Origin: Emydura subglobosa
Lineage: Eukaryota; Chordata; Testudines; Chelidae
Direction of reading: 5' to 3'
DNA: 64,000 nt
Assembly: GCA_007922225.1 (NCBI GenBank)
Contig: ML679974.1
Location: 8,077,988 to 8,141,987 of the forward strand
Shown: positions 10,455 to 21,604 of the stretch, one piece after another
Layout: each line of letters opens with the position of its first letter
Numbering within the stretch: the stretch's first letter is position 1
The notes under the pieces: model-generated
The model's database searches: none
Told to the model about the DNA's origin: nothing
The model's input: the letters and a program-made list of their open reading frames with translations, nothing else
Translations under genes and position numbers: made by a program

Positions 10455-11035
10455 CTTTACTCTTGTGTCTCCCTGACTGGGCATCAGTATTGCAAGTAGC
10501 CTACAAAAGGCTACGTGGCCAAAATCTTTGCTTTATTTTGAGAGAAGGTGGTGTTGGAACATCTTTAATTTCCATTAGGATAATAGGGTTAATCCATCAC
10601 CACACCCCTCTCCCTGTACTTTTTGGGCTTTTAAAGGTAATTTGTGAACTCAAGGAAAAGTCTGATCTGTGGAAAATGCTTTAGGGGGAAAATTGATTTC
10701 TGTGTTTTTAAAATATGAACCATTTACTATTTGTCTTCATGTATTAGCTGCTTTGCCCTTAAAAAAAAAAAGTCTAATGGTTTTTAGTGCTGCTAAATGT
10801 CCTGCACAAAGTATACAGCACTGCAGAACTCTTCCACAAGGGGGCAACTTTTTATACTGCTTCTTATTACAAGGGGTTTTAGAGCAAGTCTAAAAATATT
10901 TTTAAGGCATTTATTAAACATTAATGTTGAAACTGACTGTTATTCTCAGCTTTCCGTAAAATACTTTTATTTGCAATTACATCAACACAATGGATGAAAT
11001 CAGACTCAGTGTTTTATTTTGAGAATCCCTAAATG
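10455..11035. other. Non-coding, no clear feature
   Basis: Frames of 86, 74 and 66 codons overlap but show no domain. Short A run at 10760-10770. Nothing else supported. Confidence 0.45.
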
Positions 11036-11040
11036 CTAGA

Positions 11041-11175
11041 GGCCAGACTCTCATTCACACTAAGGTCCTTTTACCCTGCTATGGTAAGGTAAAGAGACCT
11101 TAAATCCCACTTTAAGTATCATTTGCACAACCAGAGTGGTGTAAAGGTACCTTAGTGTGAATAAGAATCAGGTCC
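11041..11175. repeat. Hairpin repeat with ~34-bp arms
   Basis: The left arm (11041-11074) is complementary to the right arm (11141-11175). ATTCACACTAAGGT in the left arm pairs perfectly with ACCTTAGTGTGAAT in the right. The outer part is GGCCAGACTCT against AGAATCAGGTCC. The loop is about 65 nt. Confidence 0.75.
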
Positions 11176-11179
11176 TATC

Positions 11180-13960
11180 AGTCTCTAGTCTGCTTCCTGT
11201 ATGATTGTACTGGGTCCACAAACTGGCAGTATGTCACATTAACCATAGTCAATATTTTGTGGTAGGTTTTCCAAGTCAGTCTGTAAAATCTGCTCCTGCA
11301 GTTTTTCATGTACAAACATTTGCTTGCCTCCAGTGCTTTTCCTGTGATAATACAGTTCCACATTGCCCCTTACTACGGGCTGGGGCAAATGCCACAATCT
11401 AACTTGGCGTTTGTATTTAGAAAAGAGTGGGTGCACATTATGCAACTCCTCTAGAGCAGATCTCATTGAATGTTGGATATAGTTTGAACCCGATAAACTC
11501 TTTGCCATCTCTAGTATAAATATGAAACCCCTTTGAGAAATGCAGCCCTTTGTATGTAAGTCCCTAGCTGTTTTTTTTTTTTTTGGTATGAAATGACAAC
11601 CATGTTTGATTAAAGTGTGGACTGTCACCAGATTTCAGAGGGACGCAAAATGGATTCATTTTACAATATCCAAGCCAGTTTACAAAAAATAGCATTCACT
11701 TTCCCAAGGCTACTAATCATTTCAAAAGACAAGCGCAGAAGAGGATAGCTCAACTGACACTGGAAAGAACAAATGTTGACACCAATATAAATCTGAATTT
11801 TCTGACAGTAGTTGATTGGGTTGCTTTAACAAATTTAACAGACATGTCACTCAGCAGACTGGGTCCTGTTTAATGCTTCTCTTGAAGGATCTGCATGATC
11901 CTGGGGGGCTGTCAGTTCTGGGAACTGAGGCTCTTCTCCTGTCTCAAGACATTATATATGGTAAGAGTACAATGTACGCTTGCTTCACGCATGCTGGCCT
12001 GTTGGTGACCTGAGATCCACTCCAAAAGGATTCCTCTTTCTAGGGCACAAGATAATTCACTCCCAGCACCGTCCCTAGCCTGTACGGAGCAGGGGACGTC
12101 AGTGTCACATGCCGGTTAACCCCAGCAGGGCATGTTTAGACGCAGTGACTTTGTCATGTTGGGTGGTGCCCACTGGTCCATGTTCTAGGACCAGACAGCC
12201 CAGACCAATTTAGATTTCAGATTGATTTTACATTGGGGTCACTGAATGAAAAAATCCCATAGCCACTTGAATACACAGCCCTATTATGAAATTATTGAGG
12301 GCACCTCGTGTGGCCGAAATCCTGAGGGATCTCACTCAGGAGAGAGGAGCTTTGTCATGTACTAACGGAGCTGCAGCATGGCCAGGCCAGAGGGCCACAG
12401 GATGAGAAATGCTGCTCAACTGGCATACAGCCAGCCCACGAAGAGGCAGTTCATGCAAACGAGCCCCTGCCACGGGGCTGCTGTTATCCTTCTCTTTTGA
12501 CTGCATGGTAGCCCTTGTGGAACAGCAATGTCTTAGGAGTGGATCAGGAAAGGGGCCAGCACTGGTGAGAATAAGGTAGAATCCTCCGAATGCTATCTGG
12601 TGAGTGGAGGGGTGGCAAAGAGGCTTTGCTGACAGCAAATGTAGATTTAGACTAATGACATTACTCTGGATTTGCACCAGTGTAACTGCGGTGAGAATGA
12701 AGCCTACAATCTCTGGAAAGAAGCATTAATTCCACAAATGCCATTGCGCATAGCGTCGTCAGCATATTGGCCCATCTGTACTTTCTTTTGGACAAATATC
12801 TGTCTTTCTTGGGGTCATGGAAAGGATGCATAAAAAACTATGGACCCAATACCATACTCCTTAACTGGGCAGAAATCTTACATCTGGGAGTGGGAGAGAG
12901 AGTTTTACCTCAATGAGGAGTTCAAGGTCTTAGGTCAAGTATAGGCATGCTGTGGTATGGTGCTTTTGAAAATGTCGGCTGTACTCAGGCTAGGTTTCCT
13001 TTTAAGAAAATGCACAATATAGGGTAGCTGAATGGTACTTGTTCAGAAGAACATCTGCTTATGAAGAGATAGATATGCTGAAACATTTACTGATGTTTTG
13101 CTTCCTTCCCTTGTGTCACCTGAAATCTATCATCACACTGTGGTATCACAGCATGCTCCTGGATTGCAAATCTAGGGAAGCAGGGCAGTGATGCACATCC
13201 TTCAGAAGATGATAAGGGATGTGTCAAGCTAACGTATAAACATGGGCACTGACTCAGATGTGTTACCTATAAATCTGCTCATCAGCAGCCGAAGAACCAT
13301 ATGTGCCTTCTCTTCCTTAAACATAAAAACATTAATTACATTATATTGTTCTGTGGTAATGGGCGACTCGTTGCCTGAGACTTGCCAAAGTCTTAATTTT
13401 AACCATAAATCTGGAGGGCCTGAGATGGTGATTCCAGCTGCTGTGAACAGATGAAGATAAAGTTGAAGTCAGTCTGTATCACAGCTGAGTAGCTGTTGGC
13501 AGGAAAGAATTGCTGCAGACTGACCATAGCCACTAAGGGCTAGATTGGAACCTTAGAATCTGCCCTGTCCCAGGGGCAACATGGAGCTGTGCTGAGCCAG
13601 GAGCAGACCAGACAACCTATTGTGAATCAGTAACAATTCCTTCCTCTCCCCCATCGCTCTGGGGAAGAAGTTTCTGCACCACCATTCTCCCCAGTGTGGG
13701 CCTGTCCAGCTACTCTGGTCAGTGACTGGGGGCGAGGCACAGCTAGGACTCCTCCCACTCCCTTCCTCTACCCCACTCACTTGCAGTGCAGAATATTGAA
13801 CCAGTAGCCCTTGCTCTGCTCTCCATGGCTGAAGTTACAGCCTGAGCACAGCTGAACAGGAGAGCTGGGAAGTGGGGGGATTACTGTTCTGTGTGGCTGG
13901 GTAAAGGCTGGGACAATCTAGCCCTAAGTGAGTGATCGAGTGGAGTCTGGAGGCATATTA
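11180..13960. other. Long stretch without supported genes
   Basis: The longest frame is 129 codons on the minus strand (11239-11628), which crosses a poly-A/T tract and has no recognisable domain. A 113-codon minus frame (12336-12677) is also unrecognised. A T run lies at 11570-11584. ATTTGCACCAGTGTAACTG near 12670 is a stray piece of a hairpin repeat family. I see no promoter or exon. Confidence 0.45.
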
Positions 13961-13961
13961 A

Positions 13962-14110
13962 TTATTAATAATACAAACGCTTCCATATCTGCTTTACAGT
14001 AGTGCCTAGAGGCCCCATGAGTCAGTACCCCATTGTGCTAGGCACTGTACAGACAGATAATGAGAAGACAGTCACTGCTCCAAAGAGTTTGCAATTGGAG
14101 GAAGTCTGCT
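13962..14110 (-). repeat. L2/SINE-type tail fragment, minus strand
   Basis: AGTAGTGCCTAGAGGCCCCA and then CCCATTGTGCTAGGCACTGT followed by CTCCAAAGAGTTTGCAAT match the reverse complement of the L2-type tail that recurs in this window. Well preserved relative to other copies. Confidence 0.75.
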
Positions 14111-14114
14111 GATT

Positions 14115-16500
14115 TGGGGGTATGAGATATAAGGAACTGCGGATTAACATGCCTGCCTCTTCCTGCAGATGTCCTTGTCAGAGAAGTGTGGTGATATGTT
14201 CTAGGTGCTCCGCTGGACCAGATGGTAGCCTGAGATCAGTGCATGGACAGAGTCCTGTCTGCACACATCTCTGAGTAACAGAATCCTGCTGCAGTTACCC
14301 ACCCCCACCTGCCCACATTATGCCACAAGTTAAAGACCAACTGCAAGTCCTTTTTCTTTCTTATACCAAACCATTCCAATCTGCCTGTCCTTGGCCGTAC
14401 AGTGTTCTGGACCTGCCAGTCTCTCTAATGCTACTAACAGAATATTTAAGGTAACCTAAAGTAAACTTAAGGCTGATTTGGCTGCCAGACCTCAAGAAGT
14501 CTCTTTGCAACTGCACAATCCTTCTCTTTTCTCAGCCCCATTTAGGAAGAGGGAGGAGGAAATGGCAATTAATTTTTCTCTCCCAAAAAGATAAAGACTG
14601 TAACTTGCTTCTTAGAGAAATTGACCACCATAGCTGTAGTGGAATAAGCTATTCCTTTATAGCTTCCCTTGTGGACGCTATTCCTAACCAAGTCACTTTT
14701 CATCCAGAATCAAGTGTCCACACAGGGAATTAGACCAGAATAGCAATATGGGAGAGTAGCTTTTCCACTACAGCTATGCCAGTCAATTTCCCATGTAGTT
14801 TAGTCCCAAGTTGGTAGGCTGTTTTGCCAGCCTAGGGAAGGAAGGTGACCACCACACCCAAGTCTGAGGCCCTTTCCTCAGGGCACCATTTATTGTTTGA
14901 AAACAACAACAAAAACTGGGAACAGCAAACCTACAGCTCACTTGACAAACATGGCTCCAGTCCACAGAAGCTCTCTCAAACTGCCCCCACCAGGGATAAC
15001 AGGACTCACCCTTCCCTTCTCGACCCATTTTCCTTTTCTTTTTGTATATGCCACTCAAACATGACAGGTAAGGATCCCTTCACCCTTTCCAGGCTACTGT
15101 TTCATCTTGCCATAAATGGTTTTAAGTAGCTCAAAAACACCTAGTTCAGTTGATCTTGGAGTGTTTAGAATTACTGGGCCTGATTCGACCCCCCAAAAGT
15201 GGAAGTTGTGCATGGAAAATGCTTTCTCTCTGTCTCTTGGCTGAAATACCACAGCTGTCTCTCCAGTGCATTAGCCTAATGATAATGAGGAGTACAGAAC
15301 AGCAAGAGATAGGAAACAATCTGATATAAATCAACTGGTGAATCTTTCCGTGGAGGGCAGAGGTTGTTGCTGGTGTGATGAGCATTTGTGGTTGTTCCCC
15401 CCAACAGATCAACACCAGAAGTGCATATCACAAAGCACAACACTGGACATTTACTGTGCACTAGACAATAAAATTTCATTTCATGCATCGTTAAGAAACC
15501 ACATTGATTCCAACAAGTCACCACACCACATCCCACACTTGCATTAAGGCACAAAATCTTTCTTTGGCTTGTTGTTACTACATTGTTTAAAAACATGGGT
15601 GCAATAAAGCAATAGGCTTTCCTAGCTTAGATGCTCCTGGGGCTCTGGATATCTCATACAGCACTCTGTAACGTGTGTTCTCCCATAGGATACTAGGGAC
15701 TCTGATGAGGGATTTCATTTTCCTGTAATAAATATAGCTCAGCCTTTGTTATTTAGCACACTCTCACTGTCAGGTGGTGTAATATTTCAGTGAGGTCTCA
15801 TCTTCCCAGGCAGTGCTGTAGGCTATAAATCTGGAAAAAAAGCTCAGTCCAAATCATAATGAAAAGAGAGAATTCACAAAAGGAAAAATTGGCCAGAGTA
15901 ACCAATTTTGGTCCTACCCTTACAGTCTCAGCTGGTTCTGAAGCATTTGGTCTGGGGCAGTATATTGTTGATACTTTCTCCAATTCTTCTGTCTCTAGTG
16001 TAACTCACTGAATATCAAATACTGTCAGTGTTGAATGTTAAGGTGAAAGCAAGAGCAAGAACAATAATGTTGGAGCTTGGCCAAAGCAACAACATTTGTA
16101 ACCTGATCTACATTGCAAACATCCCAGGGTTCAAGAAAGTTCAGTTTATGGGTTTAGTTCAACCCATTGTAAAGTTCGGATTTTGGATCGGGAGGGAAGT
16201 CAGGAACACCATTAAAATGCACAGTGCTAGGTTTGAGGTCAAGGTCACAGCTAGATAATACTGCATGACACTTCTGGCTGAGAAGATACACGGCTCAGCT
16301 GCAAGAAATATAAAGAGACCTCTTTCCCCAGTTCACAGTAAGAACACTAAGATGCCCAGTGTCACCACATTGGTCTCCCCAATTCCTGGCCTGGAGTGAG
16401 CAGTCATGGAAGGAATTGTTAAACCCATTACAAACTCTAGTGCAGTGCAGCTCATGCAGGAGGAGTGGGTTGTAGTGGGTCCCCAGAGAGGAGGATCAGT
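14115..16500. other. Long stretch without supported genes
   Basis: Frames up to 106 codons (minus, 15276-15596) overlap opposing frames and have no recognisable content. GGGCCTGATTCGACCCCCCA near 15178 is a fragment of a hairpin repeat. Otherwise unique-looking. Confidence 0.45.
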
Positions 16501-16504
16501 CAGA

Positions 16505-16685
16505 AACTTCTGAATTCTATTTTTGGCTCCATCACTGACTCCCCTGTGTGGCCTTGGACATGTCGCTTACCCTTTCTGGCTCAGTTTCCCCAGAATCATA
16601 AGCACTTATCTATCTCAAAGTGGTATTTGTGAGGGTTAATTGTTTAAGGTAAACAGCTTTGAAGATGAAGAGTGCTACACTATGT
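16505..16685 (+). repeat. MIR-like SINE, plus strand
   Basis: In order: TTGGCTCCATCACTGACTC, TGTGGCCTTGGACATGTCGC, CTGGCTCAGTTTCCCCAGAA and GTGAGGGTTAATTGTTTAAG with a tail ending near AGTGCTACACTA. This is the canonical MIR/CORE-SINE order on the plus strand, lacking only the first part of the tRNA head. Confidence 0.8.
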
Positions 16686-16689
16686 GCAC

Positions 16690-16980
16690 TAATATATCAC
16701 ATCATCCATATTAGGGGTAGGAACTATCACTGTTACTTAGCTAAGTTCCTAATTTTGTAAAATGAACCATGGCAGGGAGATGAAAGTTTCACCTGCATCT
16801 TTACTGATGGCTTGTAATGGCATCCAACTTCCTAACTGGAGACTACTCTATTCACATTGCCATAGTATCTGAGTGCCTTCCAGTAGTGAACTAAGCAATG
16901 TGGCTAACATCTATCACATGCTTGTTCTTTCATCCTCTCCCCTGCAGGAGAAGGGTGTGCAGAGGAGAGATATGTTTTCC
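16690..16980. other. Non-coding, no clear feature
   Basis: Unique-looking sequence; nothing supported. Confidence 0.4.
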
Positions 16981-16984
16981 GATT

Positions 16985-17350
16985 TTTTAATTCTGGGGTC
17001 AGATGTCAGCAGCTGGTTGGCTGATTAGCCTCACCAGCTGCAGCTGAGAAAGAGCTGGAACTAAATTAGCTGACTCTTATAAAAGGACAGCAGGAAATGG
17101 AAGCAGGACTGCAACACCCTCAAGAAAGCTGAGGGGCCAGGGACTGTGCTCTCAATGGATGGCTGCTGGAGCTACTTCAAGGAGGACTTGCTCCAGAAAC
17201 CAAACAGAGAGAAGGGACACTATGTGGAATCCTTTATTGATGAGGCTGAGGTAAAAGCCAGGAAATTTTGGTTGCAAAGTTACTGGCATAAGGGACAAAC
17301 TTGAGGAAGGGATATTTCGCCTGCACAGACTTTGAGGGAGGAGTCCATGA
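16985..17350 (+). repeat. Possible LTR-like fragment with TATA box
   Basis: A segment rich in CAGCTG motifs leads to TATAAAAG (17078-17085), then purine-rich sequence with AGAAAGCTGAGGGGCC and GAAGGGACAC. The TATA box about 90 bp downstream of repeated CAGCTG/AGCTGG words is what an LTR or similar retroelement promoter can look like, and comparable segments are familiar from turtle genomes. I cannot find matching LTR ends or a second copy, so this remains a guess. A host promoter is the alternative, but no exon follows. Confidence 0.3.
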
Positions 17351-17354
17351 GGTT

Positions 17355-18920
17355 TTCATTAGTTATTCAGAAGACTTAAAACAAAACAAGTAACCCTGCT
17401 AAATACTGCTTCCCTGGATTCCTTGAGAGTGCCCAGACAGAACTAAGGTTCAAGAAATGGAAAGTTGAGAGAGAGCTCAGGCAGAACCAGGGGCTGAGCT
17501 GATTCAGCAAGAGCCAAAACCGGTCTGATAGGAGAAGATGGGTCCCAATCCTTTTACGTAAGGCTTATCCAATCATGTTTCTAAGGAATTTGAGACCTTT
17601 GGGTTTGCCTGTTGTACCATGTACAATCCCACATGCATTAGGCAAGGCCTCATATACAGAACAACGCCTTGTCTAGAGCCCACTTTTTTATAAACACTAA
17701 GAAAATCTCATGTCTGTATTAGTCAGATAAAGAGGAGTACATTTAAATGACATCAGAGGGGACTGGCTAAAAGCACTTTGTGATCTTTCTAGTTACAAAA
17801 TGTGGTATAAGTCTGAACTGTAACTACAAATGATGACTTTTTTCACTGCTCTGAAGAGCAGAAGTGGACATGATATCTTTCTTTTGGCATGCTTTCACAT
17901 GCTAACATTGCCTGGGAACCACTCATGTTGGTGACCATGTGTTCAGCACATCTGTTTTGGCTTTCCCCTGAGACTGGTGTTATCGTGGTAAGATATCAGA
18001 GAATTCAGGTGAAGAAAAAAGGAAAGGAAAAGAAACATGAAAAAGCTCCAGTGCTAATCCAAGTAAACCTTGAGAGACTTTCCATTTCTTGAACCTATGT
18101 GTGTGGAGAGCGAGTGGTGGGAGGAGTCACAGGAAAAATGTCATGTCATCAGCTCAGTTCCAGTAGACAAGTTAGGAGGACATTTCTGACTTCTGCCTAT
18201 GGGAGAGGATGCCTTTTAAAAGTCTGGAAAACCCTGCCAATGACTCATCATGGCCAATTACACTGTTCATTGCATAGTGTAGTCACGCATCAAGTTCAAT
18301 AAATTTCACAATGTACAGTCAAACTATGTCTTAAAAATTATATGTAATGCAAACCCAGACATATGAAAGTAACGTATACCACCTATGGCATCTGAATCAC
18401 CAAATTACATCACAGAGCCATGTGACAATTTAAATAGATCACTGACTTTTGACCAGCTCCCATGCACTCTGCCCACCAATCTGATCTCCAGTAGGACAAC
18501 TGCTCACATGCCAAACTGCTCATCAGCTTCAAGCAGCCACTATTTAAAGAGGAAAACAAAAATTCAACAGAAAAATGTTTTTTCTTCACCATGCAAAACA
18601 CAGAATTTATCCCCCAAAATCACACTGGTGTGAGATGCAGGTCGGACGACAGACAGGCTTGTAACAGGGACAGGTTTGATGTATGATTTCTGACCTACAG
18701 AAGCCCACTACTGACAGTGAGAAAATGGTTCCGATTTCATGCCCATTCCAACTGCATAGGAAATATATGTAAGATTAGTGACAACTGAAGTGTGCTTTTG
18801 GTGAGGAGGACACCAGTTTACTAGTAACTGATCTGAGACCAGCAAATTATTTTATAGAGGGCCCCAAACAACAATAGATAGCTCCTGGCTTGGATTCAGA
18901 CTATCATCCATATGAAAGGC
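17355..18920. other. Non-coding, no clear feature
   Basis: Frames of 60-82 codons only, none recognised. No repeat boundary that I can support. Confidence 0.45.
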
Positions 18921-18934
18921 GGTACGAAGGCGGA

Positions 18935-19650
18935 GAAGCATGGTTTGGTGGTTACAGAACAGGACAATTCATGCAATTTGCATTCTATTCCCAATGTAGT
19001 TGCTAATTTACTATGGAGCTTGGACATGTCATTTCACCTTTAGTGACTCTGTTAATGAGCATGACAGCAATAAAGTACCTACCTCACAGCTGGGTTGTGA
19101 GTACCGGTCAGCAAAATTCAGACAAAATATTTTGTCAGAATGTGCCAATTAGCTAAAATCAAAATGGTCCATGAAGATGGTTTGATTTTGACAAAGTTCC
19201 GACAGAACCATTCCTGCTGGGCAGAGTTCCACTCAAAACCTTCCTGGTTCCTTCCAGCTCACCTGCCCTCTTCCTTAACAGCCTGTCTGGCAGGCTGACA
19301 GGGATCTCAGAATCTGGAAGCCCTGGTTCCCAGTTCTTCAGCAGTCCAGGCTTCCATGGCTCCCTGGGGCAGCCCATCAGGCTGACTGCTTCAGAGTTAG
19401 GGACCCTAGGGCTTCCAGAGTCCATGGCTCCATGGGTAATCCATCAGACAGACCGCCCCAGATCTAAGGCTGAATTTGCTTTTGTACAGAATGCTGGAAT
19501 TCTTAGATTTTGATCCAAATGGGAATGAAACCAAATTTTGAAATATCAGAATTACTTTTCTCTGCATAGCTCGAGTTGTGAGGTTTAATTAATTCAGGTT
19601 TGTTAAAGACTTTGAGATGCTTGATTGGAAAGTGGAACAGAACTACTATC
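18935..19650 (+). repeat. MIR-like SINE interrupted by a hAT-like insertion
   Basis: The left part (18935-19101) has a SINE head GGTTTGGTGGTTACAGAAC, body and CTACCTCACAGCTGGGTTGT. The right part (19583-19650) continues with GGTTTAATTAATTCAGG and the tail CTTTGAGATGCTTGATTGG. Placed end to end they form a continuous SINE body and tail. The interruption is the element at 19102-19574. Confidence 0.75.
19102..19574. mobile_element. hAT-like non-autonomous element, 473 bp, with perfect 8-bp TSD
   Basis: GTTGTGAG occurs exactly at 19094-19101 and again at 19575-19582, flanking the element. The host SINE continues on both sides, which fixes the boundaries independently. The ends are related inverted repeats of a family with TAGAGCTGGTCA-type termini: TACCGGTCAGCAAAA on the left; the right, complemented, reads TCGAGCTATGCAGAGAAAA. 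AT-rich terminal parts enclose a GC-richer core (19220-19450). The 88-codon minus frame in the core shows no transposase-like features. An 8-bp duplication points to the hAT superfamily. Confidence 0.8.
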
Positions 19651-19654
19651 ACAC

Positions 19655-20145
19655 TGTGAGAGGTCATTGCACATTGGTTCTGTTTGGGGCTTCCAAACCC
19701 TGAGAACTGTTGCTACCTCCCAACGCCCACAGAGCCCTTAGTGGGGTACTCAAACTTAAAAAGAACACTGCTCTAAAACACAGAAAACCATTAAAGATGT
19801 TTCATTGCTTATAAACACTGAGTGTCTTTAAAATAATTAAAACATGGTCAGCTAAAGAGAATAACGTCTTCTCTCTAGTCACAACTGTGTTCTAACTGCA
19901 AAACTTCCCCAAGGCTGTGAGTAGGCAAGGAACTCATTGTACACCTCCCACAGAGCCATTAGGTAGCCCCTACCATGTTCAGAGATACTATGCAATTATC
20001 TCCTTATGGCATCTCTCGACTGGAAGCACACTAACAAACGAAAAGCAGGTTAACTGCAGATTCCCAAGTATTTGCCCACCATCAATAGAGAGAGCAACTG
20101 CATACAGTGCCTGGTCTGAATTTTGGATTGCAATTTGCTTATTGG
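19655..20145. other. Non-coding, no clear feature
   Basis: No supported gene. An 81-codon frame (19917-20162) starts at a non-ATG codon and shows nothing recognisable. Confidence 0.45.
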
Positions 20146-20154
20146 GTTATATCA

Positions 20155-20230
20155 AGACTTAACACTTACAAGGCACTTTTCATCTGGAGAACTCAAAGCT
20201 GCTTACAAGATGGATGGGTAAATCACCATT
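20155..20230 (-). repeat. SINE tail fragment, minus strand
   Basis: GGCACTTTTCATCTGGAGAA followed by CTCAAAGCTGCTTACAAG matches the reverse complement of the SINE tail found also at 7648 and 43520. Confidence 0.6.
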
Positions 20231-20234
20231 AACC

Positions 20235-21540
20235 ATGAGAGGGATTTTCCACTTGCCCAGAATGGGGTGACAAATTCTGCATTATGGATTGATCCTGCAT
20301 GGTGCTGAGCATTCTGGTTCAAATCCAACAAAGCACTAAACACAGCCTCACTGGGGCTCAGCCCCATGCAGAATAGAGCCCTTTGTCCCAGATCTCAAAG
20401 GTATTTAGGTACCTAATGTCCATTGATTTCAATGTAATACTAGGCCTATCTGCATACCCAGAGCATGAATGAGCTAGTCTGCCCTATGCCCTTTTCCAGT
20501 GCCGTTTGCGTGAGGATCTAGAAAGCTGTTAATGTGTAAGTGTTATCTCAGGAGATTAATAAGAACTGGTATAACCAGCAGAATGGCAGGATATCCTCAA
20601 CAGTGTTCAGTTAGAATCAGTCAGGATTCAATTCTGTCAATTTCCCAAAAAAACCCTCTCTGATCTGTGGGCCATTTAAAAAGATTTTTTACTCCTGCAC
20701 AGACTCATGTTCTAACAACATGGAAAATCCAGTCACGACCTCCTCCACAAGCTCTGGCCCCTCCCCACTGCCAGGCTGTTGTGATAAAAGGTTGTATCCA
20801 TTCAAGTTTCCTCATTGTAGTGAGGGTCTTCTCCCTTCACTCCCTTCCCCCCCGGCCTCTCTTGGCTCTTCTCTTGGCAGCCGTCTGCCTCAAAGAGCTC
20901 CATCCATTTCCCTCTTTATGCCATTCCTAACCTCTCTCCAGTCAGGTCTGCCCCTTCCTGACTGGAAGCTCCCAGCCTCTTCCCTTCAATGTCCTGCTCG
21001 TGTAGCTCCTGCCAAGCTCTTCTCTGACCAGGAGGCCATCTCTGATCTGGAAGGAGGCCATGTTTCTCTGCCCTCGGGAATAGAGGGTTAATGCTGTCAG
21101 AAAAGTTGTTCCTAACATGGACAGGGCTAGGGATCCTTAGAACTTGGTTGAGACAGGCACGAGTGTGGAGAATGTCAGATGTGGCCTTTACATTGCGTTC
21201 CACTTTAGTCTGGTGGCCAAAGGGTCATTTATCTTTCAGTATATGCATATGACCTAAGCTGGAGTCCATGTTAGCTTTTATTTTTTTTATTTTATTTAAA
21301 CTACTGTTGGCTACATGTGCCTGAAAACATGCATGTTGCGATAAGTTTACATCAATATTTAATAAATTAGTCTGATCTCTGGATCCAGAGCGAGGCTGGC
21401 TGGACTGCTGTTTTGATCTCTGTCACCACCTTCCCCCTGGTATTTAATGTTCTGACCCTATGTAGTACTGAGTGCCCTCAGCTGTCAGTCACTATCTAGG
21501 AGCCAATCAACACCATGCAGGGTCAGACCCTAAAACAATA
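20235..21540. other. Non-coding; pyrimidine-rich segment 20.7-21.1 kb
   Basis: Overlapping frames of 87, 123 and 95 codons lie in a pyrimidine-rich tract (about 20740-21010). Composition bias, not selection, best explains the open frames. The segment may be an unclassified repeat. AGGTATTTAGGTACCTAATG with CATTGATTTCAATG near 20400-20435 is a hairpin-repeat fragment. Confidence 0.4.
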
Positions 21541-21545
21541 GCAGC

Positions 21546-21546
21546 A

Positions 21547-21584
<38 letters not shown>

Positions 21585-21600
21585 AACACACACACACACA
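21546..21600. repeat. Compound (CT)n(CA)n microsatellite
   Basis: About 14 CT units are followed directly by about 14 CA units with one AA interruption. It is a typical vertebrate compound dinucleotide repeat and probably length-variable. Confidence 0.95.
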
Positions 21601-21604
21601 TAAA

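Noticed and set aside
11239..11628. 129-codon minus-strand open frame
   Set aside because: It crosses a poly-A/T tract, shows no domain and no splice-site context, and is no longer than several other chance frames in the window.
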